A stretch of DNA of 21,807 bases, taken from positions 1 through 21,807 of the forward strand of contig JAEUQE010000146.1 of NCBI GenBank assembly GCA_016789785.1, written 5' to 3'. The stretch is from Bryobacterales bacterium. GTDB taxonomy: Bacteria > Acidobacteriota > Terriglobia > Bryobacterales > Bryobacteraceae. A program made the position numbers and the translations under genes. The notes under the pieces were generated by a model. The model was not told where the DNA came from, made no database searches, and was given only the letters and a program-made list of their open reading frames with translations. Shown piece after piece: positions 1 to 8,720 of this stretch (position 1 is the first letter of the stretch; every line of letters begins with the position of its first letter).

Positions 1-10
1 AAGGAATGGT

Positions 11-2215
11 ATGGAACGGATGCTGGTTCTCTTTTTTCTGACCGCCTCGCTCGCTGTGCAAGGGCAGGCATCGTCTTCCAATGCGAAGCTCGATCAGTAC
101 AAACTCGGCCATTCCCACTTCGGCGAGCCCTTCGACGTTGGCCCCCGGCAGCGGCCTTGGGAAATGGAGGGAATCGGTAAGGTGCATTTCGCGATCACAA
201 CCAGGAATCCGGAAGTGCAGAAGTACTTTGACCAGGGTGTGACCCTGCTGCATTCGTTCTGGGACTACGAGGCGGAGCGTTCCTTCCGTTGGTGCCTCAA
301 GTTGGAACCAGAGAACGCCATGGTTTACTGGGGCCTCGCACGCGCCACCAGCGACAAACGCTCGGCCGAGTTCATCAAAGAAGCGGCCAAGCGGAAGCAC
401 ACGGTGACGGAACGGGAACGCCTCTACATTGAGGCCATGGAAGCGCTGGCAGCCAACGACGCACTTCGCGACCGCAACGATGACTACCGTCAGCGCAACC
501 GGGATTACAAGAAGATCCTCGAGACGATCTGCGTGCGGTTCCCAGACGATATGGAGGCCCGCGCCTTGCTCGCCTACGCCAACATGGGCGATTCACGCTA
601 CGGCACCGAACAGATCGTGCGCGAGATCCTCACCAAGCAGCCCGATCATCCGGGCGCGCACCACTATCGCATTCACAACTGGAACTACCATGAGCCTGAG
701 CAGGCGCTCGCCAGTTGCAGACGTTACGCCGAAATCGCGCCGAACGCCGGCCATGCCTTGCACATGCCCGGGCACGTCTATGCGACGGCCGGGATGTGGC
801 ATGAAGCGGCGATTTCCATGGATGCCGCCACGCGCGCCGAAAAGCGGTACATGCGCGAGCGGCTCTCGTTCCCCTTCAACCACTGGAACTATGGCCACAA
901 TCGCGCCTACTTGAGCTACATCCAGGAGCAACTCGGTCTTGCGGACGCAGCGATCTTCGGCGCGCGCCAGTTGATGGATGCGCCCCTCGACCCCGATCAC
1001 AACTCGGACACTCCCTACAGCAGCCATTCCCAGGGAATCACCTCCATGCTCCGCGCGCTGGTCAAGTTCGAACGATGGGACGATCTGCTTCGTGCCAACA
1101 CGATTCCCTGGCGCGAGATCTTCTCTGATCGTATGAACAAGGCATACGCCGAAGCCCGCGCCCACCTGGGGCAGAGCAATCTCGATAAGGCCGAGGCAGC
1201 GCTTGAGAAGCACAACGGACTGAAGAAGGAGATTGAGAAGAACAAAGGTTTCGAGGATCTGTACGAGATTCAGACAAAGGAACTGAAAGCACGCCTTGCT
1301 CTTGCCCGAGGGCGTACTCTGCAGGGCCTTGCGATGCTCTCTGAAGCTGCCGAGAAGCAATTCGAAACGCAGAAAGGCGATAACGATCCGCCCCGCTATC
1401 CGGAGGTGCTCTACAACGCTGTCGGTGAAGCTTACCTTTCCAACCGGAGTCCGTTGCTCGCACTGCAGGCGTTTGAAAAGGCGCTCACGCTTACCCGCAA
1501 CGATATCTTCGCGCTGAGTGGACTCGTCCGCGCGCATCATGCACTGGGTCAGGTCAAGGAGGCGGAGGCCATGCTCGCGCGGCTGCTTTTCACGGCGTCC
1601 GGCGCCAAGTCCGCGAAGGCCGTCGAGCGAGCACTTGGTACGGGAGTGAAGGCTCAGCCGAAAGACAACTCTCCCGCAAAGCAGCGAGACTACGCGCAAA
1701 CGGCTCTCGATCAGTACGGGCCCAACACGTGGGAACCGTTTGACGCGCCATCACTCGACGCCGTGGATCACGAAGGTAAGCCCGTCACACTCACACAGCA
1801 CAAAGGCAAGAACATCATTCTCGTGTTCTACCTCGGCCGGGAATGTCTGCATTGCATGAAACAACTGCGGGACATTCAGGCGAAACAATCGGACTGGGAG
1901 AAACTCGACGCCGTGGTGCTCGCGGTCAGTGGCAATTCTCCGGAAGCGAATGCCAAGGCGGAAAAGGAAGTCAAGTTGCCCGCGGTTCGCCTGCTTTCCG
2001 ATAAGAACTTCGACAACGCCCGGCGCTTCAAGTCCTATGATGACTTCGAAGAGATGGAGTTACACTCCACCATCCTCATTGACAAGCGCGGGCGGGTGCA
2101 TTGGGCGCGGACGGGCGGCGAACCCTTCGGCAAGATGGACTTTCTCAGCAAACAACTGGAGCGTATGAATCAGTCCACTGGCGGCGGTGAGGAGAAGCCC
2201 TCCGGCGGCCAGTAG
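11..2215 (+). CDS. Exported TPR protein with C-terminal thioredoxin-like (AhpC/TSA-type) domain
   Basis: This 734-residue protein has a hydrophobic N-terminus (MLVLFFLTASLAVQGQA) that reads as a signal peptide. It is followed by a long helical region with TPR-like repeats, clearest around residues 60-110, 215-290 and 440-520. The last ~150 residues look like a peroxiredoxin/thioredoxin fold: a lead-in (FDAPSLDAVDHEGKPVTL), a strand (NIILVFYLG) and then a CLHC motif with cysteines at about 612 and 615. A later stretch (STILIDKRGRVHW) matches the usual strand before the cis-proline side of the fold. It is probably periplasmic, where the CxxC could do thiol-disulfide chemistry and the TPR array could bind partners; the substrate is unknown. 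AAGGAA at 1-6 is a suitable ribosome binding site for the ATG at 11. No operon partner is visible because the window begins here. Confidence 0.85.
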   Translation: MERMLVLFFLTASLAVQGQASSSNAKLDQYKLGHSHFGEPFDVGPRQRPWEMEGIGKVHFAITTRNPEVQKYFDQGVTLLHSFWDYEAERSFRWCLKLEPENAMVYWGLARATSDKRSAEFIKEAAKRKHTVTERERLYIEAMEALAANDALRDRNDDYRQRNRDYKKILETICVRFPDDMEARALLAYANMGDSRYGTEQIVREILTKQPDHPGAHHYRIHNWNYHEPEQALASCRRYAEIAPNAGHALHMPGHVYATAGMWHEAAISMDAATRAEKRYMRERLSFPFNHWNYGHNRAYLSYIQEQLGLADAAIFGARQLMDAPLDPDHNSDTPYSSHSQGITSMLRALVKFERWDDLLRANTIPWREIFSDRMNKAYAEARAHLGQSNLDKAEAALEKHNGLKKEIEKNKGFEDLYEIQTKELKARLALARGRTLQGLAMLSEAAEKQFETQKGDNDPPRYPEVLYNAVGEAYLSNRSPLLALQAFEKALTLTRNDIFALSGLVRAHHALGQVKEAEAMLARLLFTASGAKSAKAVERALGTGVKAQPKDNSPAKQRDYAQTALDQYGPNTWEPFDAPSLDAVDHEGKPVTLTQHKGKNIILVFYLGRECLHCMKQLRDIQAKQSDWEKLDAVVLAVSGNSPEANAKAEKEVKLPAVRLLSDKNFDNARRFKSYDDFEEMELHSTILIDKRGRVHWARTGGEPFGKMDFLSKQLERMNQSTGGGEEKPSGGQ

Positions 2216-2262
2216 ACCTGGCCAGTAGGCGGCGCGGTCCCCCGGCCATTGGCGGAGGTGGC

Positions 2263-2282
2263 TGGTGTGTCATGGTGTGTCA
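2263..2282. repeat. Exact 10-bp tandem duplication (TGGTGTGTCA x2)
   Basis: Two back-to-back identical copies of TGGTGTGTCA lie in the intergenic space between the TPR-redoxin gene and the beta-helix gene. It is short and probably a replication-slippage product. No other function is evident. The rest of the 2216-2345 gap shows no convincing promoter or terminator. Confidence 0.7.
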
Positions 2283-2345
2283 TCTTAGCGCTTGACCAAA
2301 TCCACCTTATTCCTCCAAACTGGGAGTCACTCCCCGCCGAACATC

Positions 2346-5300
2346 ATGATCATGAGAAGCACTTTGGCTGCCGTGTGCCTTTGGTTCACCGGCCTCGCCG
2401 CGGGGCAGACCATCACGCCTGCCATTTACGACATGGGCGCTCCCGTCCTCCGCGACATCTGGGTCGACCCGGCCAACGGTAGCGACTCGAACTCGGGCGA
2501 TGCCCGCACGCAAGCCCTCCGCACGTTGACCGCCGCATGGGGGCGCATCCCGGCTCGCCAAACGCTGACAGCCGGCTACCGGATCCGGCTTCTGCCAGGG
2601 ACGTATCCGGCGTCCTCGGTGCCTGTTTATTGGGAGTCCCGCTGGGGCACTCCACAACACCCGGTGCTGATTGAAGCTGCCGACGGGGCCGGCACTGTTT
2701 CGCTTCCACCTCTCAACATCTACGACACCCGTTATCTCTATCTGCTCGGACTCCGCTCCACTGGCAACGGCGGCGACGTGGTGCATTGCGAAAAGTGCGA
2801 CCACCTCCTCATCCGCAACATGCAGATCATCGGACTGGGTGATCCGGCTGCCTACACCAGCCCGCAGGAAACCTTGAAGGTGAATCAGTCAACGCACGTG
2901 TACGTCGAAAACAGCGAGATTTCAGGCGCCTACGACAACGCGATTGACTTTGTCGCGGTGCAATACGGGCACGTGGTTTACTCGAAGATCCATCGCGCTC
3001 TCGATTGGTGTATCTACACCAAGGGCGGTTCGGCTCAGCTACGAATCGAAGGCAATGAGATCTACGATTGCGGCACAGGCGGCTACACGGCGGGTCAGGG
3101 CACGGGTTTCGAATTCATGACCGCTCCGTGGCTGCACTACGAAGCCTACGACATCAAATTCATCAACAACCTCATCCACGACACGGCGGGCGCGGCGTTC
3201 GGAGTCAATGGAGGCTACAACATCCTGCTCGCGCACAATACCGCGGTGCGCACGGGCACACGAAGCCATGCGCTCGAGTTTGTGTTCGGAGGCCGCAGTT
3301 GCGACGGCAATACGAGCGTCTGTCAGGCGAATCGCGGCGCGGGAGGTTGGGGACCGGTAGTCACCAACTCGGAGGTTCTGATTCCGAATCGCAACGTGTA
3401 TGCGATGAACAATCTGATCTACAATCCCGGCGGCGTGCAAAGCCGCTGGCAGCACCTCACCATCGCAAATCCATCCACTCCGCCACAGGGTTCCAATGTG
3501 CCCTCACCCGCACGCGCGGACGCCAATCTTCAGGTGCGCGGCAACCTGATTTTCAACGGTCCATCCGATCTTCCGCTGGGCATTGAGGCCGGAACATTCG
3601 CCACGGATCTTGTGGCCAATAACTCAATAAACCGTATCGCGCCCCTCCTCTCCAACGAATTCCGGCTCTTGTCGGCCGCACCGCAGAGCGCCGCAATTCC
3701 GGGCTTTCCGGGTGGGGATCAGCCTGCTGGCGTGCCCGCGGGCAATCTCGCGAATGCGGTGCCGCGCGACCGTGATGGACGAATCCGGACCACGTTCACT
3801 ATTGGCGCGTATGAGGCCGCTGGCTCCAGCGTACAACTCACCGCTGTACCGTCGATCCTGCGGTTTGTGCATGTGCAGGGCGCATCGGCTCCGGCAGCGG
3901 TGCCACTGAGGGTGACCGCCGTGCCTGACACGACCGTCCAAGCCAGTTCCAACGCGGCTTGGCTGTCGGCGACGCCAGGATCTGCGGCGACACCAGCCAC
4001 CTTCCAAGTCACCATATCGCCAAACGGCCTCGCGGCAGCTACCCATCAAGCCAACCTCGCGATCGCGGCCGGGGACTCGTCGCTCAACGTTCCGGCATCG
4101 TTGGTGATCTTCACTCCCGGGACAACCTCTCAGATCTTTTCCGACGTCCCCGCCACTCATCCCTGGATCGACTACATCTTCCTGCTGAACCGCTTTGCGA
4201 TCACCGTGGGATGCCGCGAGACGCCGCTGGCATATTGCCCCGCGGAATCCACCACGCAAGCCCAAATGGCGGCATTCGTGATTCGGGCGCTGCTTGGCGA
4301 GAATTTCGTCTCTTCATCCACGCCCTATTTCACGGACATGGCCGCGTCGAACGGCTTGTTTCGCTACGTGCAGAAGATGCGCGAACTCGGCATCCACATG
4401 GGTTGCAGTGCGACCCAGTATTGCCCCAACGCTCTGGTGACGCGCGGCCAGATGGCGGCGTTTGTCGCGCGGGCGCTGTTCGGCGAGACCTACAACTTTC
4501 CTTCCGCACAACGCTTCAGCGACATTCCGCCTTCGCACGCGCTGTTTAAGTATGTGCAGAAGATCTGGGATCTCGGCGTCACGCAAGGATGCACTGCATC
4601 GAACTACTGCCCTGACGATCTGGTCACCCGCGAGCAGATGGCCGCGTTCATCAGCCGGGCCTTCTTCGCGTATCAGCGCTTGACGCCATCTCCTCCTCCC
4701 GCACCCGCCACGGGCCCCAGCATCGCGGGATGCGGCATCTTTCCTGGCGACAACGTCTGGAACACGCCTGTCGACCATCTCCCCGTGCACGCGCTGTCAA
4801 GCACATGGGTCAACACGATCGGGGCGGCTCGCACCTTTCATCCCGACTTCGGCTCCGGACTCTACAACGGCGGCCCGATCGGCATCCCGTTCGTAGTGGT
4901 TCCCGAGAACCAGCAGCGAGTGAACGTCACCTTCGAGTACGACGATGAAAGTGATCCCGGCCCCTATCCGGTCCCTCCGAATCCACCGATCGAAGGTGGA
5001 CCCAACAGCACGGGCGATCGCCATATCCTGATGTTGCAACAAGGCTCCTGCATCCTGTGGGAATTGTTCTCCGCGTATCCGCAGACAAATGGGACGTGGA
5101 CCGCCGGATCGGGCGCGATCTTCGATTTGAAAGTGAACGGACCGCTACGGCCGTCCGGCTGGACCTCGTCCGACGCGGCCGGTCTGGCGGTGCTGCCGGG
5201 CCTGGTGCGATATGACGAGGTTGCGGCGGGCGAGATTAAGCATGCGATCCGCTTCACTGTCCCGCAGACGCGCCGCGAGTTCATCTGGCCTGCAAGGCAC

Positions 5301-5600
5301 TTTGCGTCGAGCCTCACCGGCACGCAGTATCCTCCCATGGGCGCCCGTTTCCGGCTGAAGCAGAGCTACAACATCGCCAACTTCCACCCGCAGGTTCAAG
5401 TGATTCTGCGCGCGATGAAGAAGTACGGAATCATCCTCGCGGATAACGGCTCGGCATGGTTCCTCAGCGGCGCACCGGATGAGCGATGGAACAACGACAC
5501 GCTTCGCCAGGTCCGGCAACTCACCGGGGCCGACTTCGAAGCCGTGGATACGAGCTCAATGATGATCAACGTGAACTCGGGGCAGGCGCGGCAGCCTTAA
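2346..5600 (+). CDS. Exported right-handed beta-helix protein with three SLH repeats and an unassigned C-terminal domain
   Basis: From the ATG at 2346 the protein has 1084 residues and begins with a signal peptide (MRSTLAAVCLWFTGLAAGQ). The frame stays open to a TTG at 2292, but that start would put polar residues ahead of the signal peptide. Residues ~30-480 look like a parallel beta-helix: the opening IWVDPANGSDSNSGD is typical of DUF1565-like helices and Asn-rich turns recur (NLIHDT, NLIYNPGG). A beta-sandwich-like linker follows at ~500-590. At ~597-778 there are three S-layer homology repeats, each ending in QMAAF and each with a cysteine pair (GC...YCP). The final ~290 residues form a separate domain starting GCGIFPGDNVWNTPVD, with conserved-looking GIILADNGSAWF and DERWNND segments; I cannot name it. 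Likely cell-envelope associated, with carbohydrate binding or cleavage possible for the helix. Confidence 0.82.
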   Translation: MIMRSTLAAVCLWFTGLAAGQTITPAIYDMGAPVLRDIWVDPANGSDSNSGDARTQALRTLTAAWGRIPARQTLTAGYRIRLLPGTYPASSVPVYWESRWGTPQHPVLIEAADGAGTVSLPPLNIYDTRYLYLLGLRSTGNGGDVVHCEKCDHLLIRNMQIIGLGDPAAYTSPQETLKVNQSTHVYVENSEISGAYDNAIDFVAVQYGHVVYSKIHRALDWCIYTKGGSAQLRIEGNEIYDCGTGGYTAGQGTGFEFMTAPWLHYEAYDIKFINNLIHDTAGAAFGVNGGYNILLAHNTAVRTGTRSHALEFVFGGRSCDGNTSVCQANRGAGGWGPVVTNSEVLIPNRNVYAMNNLIYNPGGVQSRWQHLTIANPSTPPQGSNVPSPARADANLQVRGNLIFNGPSDLPLGIEAGTFATDLVANNSINRIAPLLSNEFRLLSAAPQSAAIPGFPGGDQPAGVPAGNLANAVPRDRDGRIRTTFTIGAYEAAGSSVQLTAVPSILRFVHVQGASAPAAVPLRVTAVPDTTVQASSNAAWLSATPGSAATPATFQVTISPNGLAAATHQANLAIAAGDSSLNVPASLVIFTPGTTSQIFSDVPATHPWIDYIFLLNRFAITVGCRETPLAYCPAESTTQAQMAAFVIRALLGENFVSSSTPYFTDMAASNGLFRYVQKMRELGIHMGCSATQYCPNALVTRGQMAAFVARALFGETYNFPSAQRFSDIPPSHALFKYVQKIWDLGVTQGCTASNYCPDDLVTREQMAAFISRAFFAYQRLTPSPPPAPATGPSIAGCGIFPGDNVWNTPVDHLPVHALSSTWVNTIGAARTFHPDFGSGLYNGGPIGIPFVVVPENQQRVNVTFEYDDESDPGPYPVPPNPPIEGGPNSTGDRHILMLQQGSCILWELFSAYPQTNGTWTAGSGAIFDLKVNGPLRPSGWTSSDAAGLAVLPGLVRYDEVAAGEIKHAIRFTVPQTRREFIWPARHFASSLTGTQYPPMGARFRLKQSYNIANFHPQVQVILRAMKKYGIILADNGSAWFLSGAPDERWNNDTLRQVRQLTGADFEAVDTSSMMINVNSGQARQP

Positions 5601-5610
5601 TAAAGAGCAG

Positions 5611-5636
5611 TCAGCGCTCGGCGATCAGCCCTCAGC
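5611..5636. repeat. Short intergenic TCAGC-rich repeat-like stretch
   Basis: TCAGC occurs at 5611, 5625 and 5632 just after the beta-helix gene stop and before the convergent accC stop. It resembles the dispersed TCAGC/GCTGA-type intergenic repeats I associate with acidobacterial genomes, but only one copy is present here, so membership in a family is unproven. No good terminator hairpin was found in this 90-bp gap. Confidence 0.3.
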
Positions 5637-5690
5637 CGGACAAGCTGCGTGCGGGAGGTTCGACGCATCGCGGTAACGCAGGGCTTCAGC

Positions 5691-7040
5691 CTATCCCTTG
5701 TTCTTGCCGAACTTCGCAAGCCAGTTCGTATGGAATGCCCCGGCATGAAAATCGGGATCGGCGACGATCTTCTGGTGCAGAGGAATGGTGGTGTGTATGC
5801 CTTCCACCACGAACATGTCCAGAGCACGGCTCATGCGTGCGATCGCCTCCGTACGGTCATTGCCGAAGGTAACCAGCTTGGCGATCATCGAGTCGTAGTA
5901 AGGCGGAATCACGCCATCGGTGTAGGCGCCGGTGTCCACGCGCACGCCAATTCCACCCGGAACGTTGAATGCCGTGATCCGTCCGGGCGAAGGCGCGAAC
6001 GTCTCCGGATGCTCGGCATTGATGCGGCATTCAATGGCATGCCCATGCAACGTCACCGGCTGCGGAAGAATGTCGGGCAGTTTCTCACCCGCGGCAATGC
6101 GGATCTGGCTCTTGACGATGTCGATGCCGGTAATGAACTCCGTCACCGGATGCTCCACCTGAACTCGCGCGTTCACTTCGATAAAGAAGAGTTTACCCGT
6201 CTGATCCATGAGGAACTCAACGGTACCTGCATTCGTGTATCCGCAGTTCTTCATCGCACGCGCCAGCCCTTCGCTGATGGTGCGCCGCAATTCCGGAGTC
6301 ACCGATGGTGACGGCGCTTCCTCCAGCACCTTCTGATGCCGCCGTTGCAGCGAACACTCACGCTCGCCGAGAATCTCGACGTTGCCATGCAAATCGGCCA
6401 GGACTTGAAACTCGATGTGCCGCGGATTCTCCACCAGCTTCTCGACGTAGACATCGGGACAGGAGAATGCCGCCTGTGCTTCGGCCTGCGCCTGCGCATA
6501 GAGATTCGGGAGTTCCTCAGCCGTGCGAACCAGCCGCATCCCGCGCCCGCCACCACCTGCTGACGCCTTGATCATCACCGGATAACCGATACGGTCCGCA
6601 ACGTCCAGCGCTTCCTCCACCGTTGCCAGCACGCCATCCGAGCCCGGTAGAATCGGCACTCCCGCATTCTTCATCGCCTCACGGGCCCGCTGCTTTAAAC
6701 CCATCAGCTTGATCGCTTCCGGCTTCGGCCCGATGAAGGCGATGCCGGACATCAGGCAGACTTCGGCGAAGTCGGCATTCTCGCTGAGAAAGCCGTAGCC
6801 CGGATGGATTGCGTTGACGTTCGTGATTTCCGCGGCCGAAATTACGGAGGGAATGTCGAGGTAGCTTCGTGCGCTCTTAGCCGGGCCGATACAGACTGCT
6901 TCGTCGGCGAACCGGACATGCAGACTGTTGCGGTCGGCCTCGGAATACACGGCCACCGTGCGGATCCCCAGTTCTTTGCAGGCGCAGATCACCCGTAGCG
7001 CGATCTCGCCTCGATTGGCAATCAGGATCTTTTGAAACAT
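5691..7040 (-). CDS. accC: Biotin carboxylase subunit of acetyl-CoA carboxylase
   Basis: This cytoplasmic enzyme uses ATP and bicarbonate to carboxylate the biotin on AccB, the first half-reaction of acetyl-CoA carboxylase and the committed step of fatty-acid synthesis. The 449-residue length is normal. Visible signatures are the N-terminal [13 protein letters not shown] motif, [15 protein letters not shown], the ATP-grasp glycine loop [14 protein letters not shown] and the catalytic segment [16 protein letters not shown]. In that segment the usual EMNTRIQVEH is slightly altered (V for M, A for T), while the catalytic Glu, Asn and Arg are kept. The ATG at 7040 is 6 bases after the accB stop, so the two are surely cotranscribed. 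Confidence 0.97.
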   Translation of the reverse strand: MFQKILIANRGEIALRVICACKELGIRTVAVYSEADRNSLHVRFADEAVCIGPAKSARSYLDIPSVISAAEITNVNAIHPGYGFLSENADFAEVCLMSGIAFIGPKPEAIKLMGLKQRAREAMKNAGVPILPGSDGVLATVEEALDVADRIGYPVMIKASAGGGGRGMRLVRTAEELPNLYAQAQAEAQAAFSCPDVYVEKLVENPRHIEFQVLADLHGNVEILGERECSLQRRHQKVLEEAPSPSVTPELRRTISEGLARAMKNCGYTNAGTVEFLMDQTGKLFFIEVNARVQVEHPVTEFITGIDIVKSQIRIAAGEKLPDILPQPVTLHGHAIECRINAEHPETFAPSPGRITAFNVPGGIGVRVDTGAYTDGVIPPYYDSMIAKLVTFGNDRTEAIARMSRALDMFVVEGIHTTIPLHQKIVADPDFHAGAFHTNWLAKFGKNKG

Positions 7041-7046
7041 CGTGTG

Positions 7047-7523
7047 CTACGCCGGCCGGTAGGTGAACAGCGCTTCGCCGTACTCCACGGGTTTGCCGTT
7101 CGGCACCAGTTTGGCAACGATCACGCCGGCGGCTTCCGCTTCGATCTCATTCATGAGCTTCATCGACTCGATGATGCACAGTACCTGGCCGGGCTGCACC
7201 ACGTCGCCCACCTTCACAAACGACGCTGCTCCAGGCGATGGCGATTCGTAGTAAGTGCCGACGATCGGCGCGGTGACCACAGGCAGTTTCTCGTCCAGCG
7301 TGGGGGCCGGCGCCGCCGGAGCGGCAGGCGCCGCAGCCGGTTGTCCAGCGGCTGGTGCGGGTACGGATGCGGGTTGCCCGGGAGGCGCGGTGTATTGAAT
7401 TGTGACCGGATCGGAAACGGCCCGCTTGATCCACACACGGTTCTCGCCACGCTGGACTTCGATTTCGCCAACGCCGGTCTCTGTTAGTAACTTGATAATG
7501 TCGCGTATCTCTTCAATGGTCAT
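7047..7523 (-). CDS. accB: Biotin carboxyl carrier protein of acetyl-CoA carboxylase
   Basis: The protein carries the biotin arm between AccC and the carboxyltransferase. Its 158 residues show the standard AccB build: a short N-terminal helix domain (MTIEEIRDIIKLLTETGVGEI), a flexible Ala/Pro linker at ~46-75, and a C-terminal biotinyl domain with the acceptor lysine at about residue 122 in ESMKLMNEIEAE. The motif is ESMK rather than the more common EAMK, a frequent natural variant. It sits 23 bases after the aminopeptidase gene and 6 bases before accC. A weak GAGG lies about 14 bases upstream of the ATG. Confidence 0.97.
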   Translation of the reverse strand: MTIEEIRDIIKLLTETGVGEIEVQRGENRVWIKRAVSDPVTIQYTAPPGQPASVPAPAAGQPAAAPAAPAAPAPTLDEKLPVVTAPIVGTYYESPSPGAASFVKVGDVVQPGQVLCIIESMKLMNEIEAEAAGVIVAKLVPNGKPVEYGEALFTYRPA

Positions 7524-7546
7524 TGGGGATGAGCCTCAGGACTCAA

Positions 7547-8632
7547 CTAAATGACGGTCAGTTCTTTGGAAGTAGGTGTCAGAACCTCGCACCCGGCAGC
7601 GGTGACCAGCACCGTGTCCTCGATGCGAATGCCACCTTCGCCTTCCAGATAGATGCCAGGTTCCACCGTGACAACCATACCCGCCTCGAGTACCGTCTTT
7701 TCTTTCTTACCGAGGCGTGGGGCTTCGTGAATCTCCAGTCCCAGTCCGTGCCCTGTGGAATGGGTGAATGCGCGATCCAGGCCGTATGACTTCAATATGT
7801 TCCGGCCCGCCTGATCCACTTTAGCCGCTGTGACTCCGGCACGCATTGCGGCGATGGAAGCCAGTTGCGCCTCCAACACCGCACCATATCTTTTCTTCCA
7901 TTTGGGAGACGCTGATCCGACGAAGACGGTGCGTGTCATATCGCTGGTGTAGCCGTCCTGTGTCGAACCCATGTCTATCAATAGTAGCTGATCGCCTGAA
8001 ATGGGATTGCGGGTCGGGCGCGCGTGCGGCAAGGCGGCTCGGGGACCGGCGGCGACGATCGTTTCAAACGAAGGCCCTTCGGCGCCGAGCTTCCGCATCT
8101 GGTACTCGATCTCCCCGGCGAGATCGGACTCCCGCATGTTCACGCGGGCTTTGCCAAGCGCTCGCTGGAAGGCTGCGGAATTCGTCTCCACCGCCCTGCG
8201 GATGACCGCGATTTCCGTCTCTGACTTCACCATGCGGCGCGATTCCACCGCATCCACCACCGGCTTTAGCTCCGTTCCCAGCGGCAATTCTCCGCGCAAA
8301 TAGTCGTAGACGTGGAAGGATACGTGATTGCGTTCGAAACCGAGCCGGCGCACCTTCAGCTTCGGGATGGCCTTCGCCACGCCCGGCAGCGTCGAGCCCG
8401 TCACGGTCGTGACTCTGCACTCAGTCTCCTGCGCGGCTTGAATCGTGTAGCGCGGATCCGTAAACAGGATCTCGTGCCTCGCGCTGAGAAGAAGGAATCC
8501 GTTGCTTCCGGTGAAGCCGGTGAGGTAACGGATGTTCGGAAGGTTGGTGATCAGAATGGCGTCCAACTCGTGCTTGGGTAAAGACGAGACAAGCCACTCC
8601 CGCCGCTGGCGGAACTCGTTGCCTGTAAACAA
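7547..8632 (-). CDS. M24-family Xaa-Pro aminopeptidase/dipeptidase
   Basis: This is a 361-residue 'pita-bread' metallopeptidase that removes N-terminal residues before proline or cleaves Xaa-Pro dipeptides in the cytoplasm. An N-terminal creatinase-like domain (YLTGFTGSNGFLLL) is followed by the catalytic domain. All five expected metal ligands are visible: D220 and D231 (LLIDMGSTQDGYTSDMTR), H295 (HSTGHGLG), E324 (VEPGIY) and E338 (IRIEDT). The best start is a TTG at 8632 with no strong ribosome binding site, so the exact start is uncertain. A pepQ/pepP-type gene ahead of accB-accC is a common bacterial arrangement, but the efp gene often found between them is absent here. Confidence 0.93.
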   Translation of the reverse strand: MFTGNEFRQRREWLVSSLPKHELDAILITNLPNIRYLTGFTGSNGFLLLSARHEILFTDPRYTIQAAQETECRVTTVTGSTLPGVAKAIPKLKVRRLGFERNHVSFHVYDYLRGELPLGTELKPVVDAVESRRMVKSETEIAVIRRAVETNSAAFQRALGKARVNMRESDLAGEIEYQMRKLGAEGPSFETIVAAGPRAALPHARPTRNPISGDQLLLIDMGSTQDGYTSDMTRTVFVGSASPKWKKRYGAVLEAQLASIAAMRAGVTAAKVDQAGRNILKSYGLDRAFTHSTGHGLGLEIHEAPRLGKKEKTVLEAGMVVTVEPGIYLEGEGGIRIEDTVLVTAAGCEVLTPTSKELTVI

Positions 8633-8720
8633 AACACCAGTTTACCATTCGGCGGCAAAGCGCTCGATTTGCCGGACAGGGCAACACTGCGGCACCGCAC
8701 CGGATCACATCGTGCGCGCG

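Noticed and set aside
593..1699. 368-codon open frame antisense to the TPR-redoxin gene
   Set aside because: No domain or signal is recognisable. It lies wholly inside a convincing gene, and long antisense open frames are expected in GC-rich DNA.
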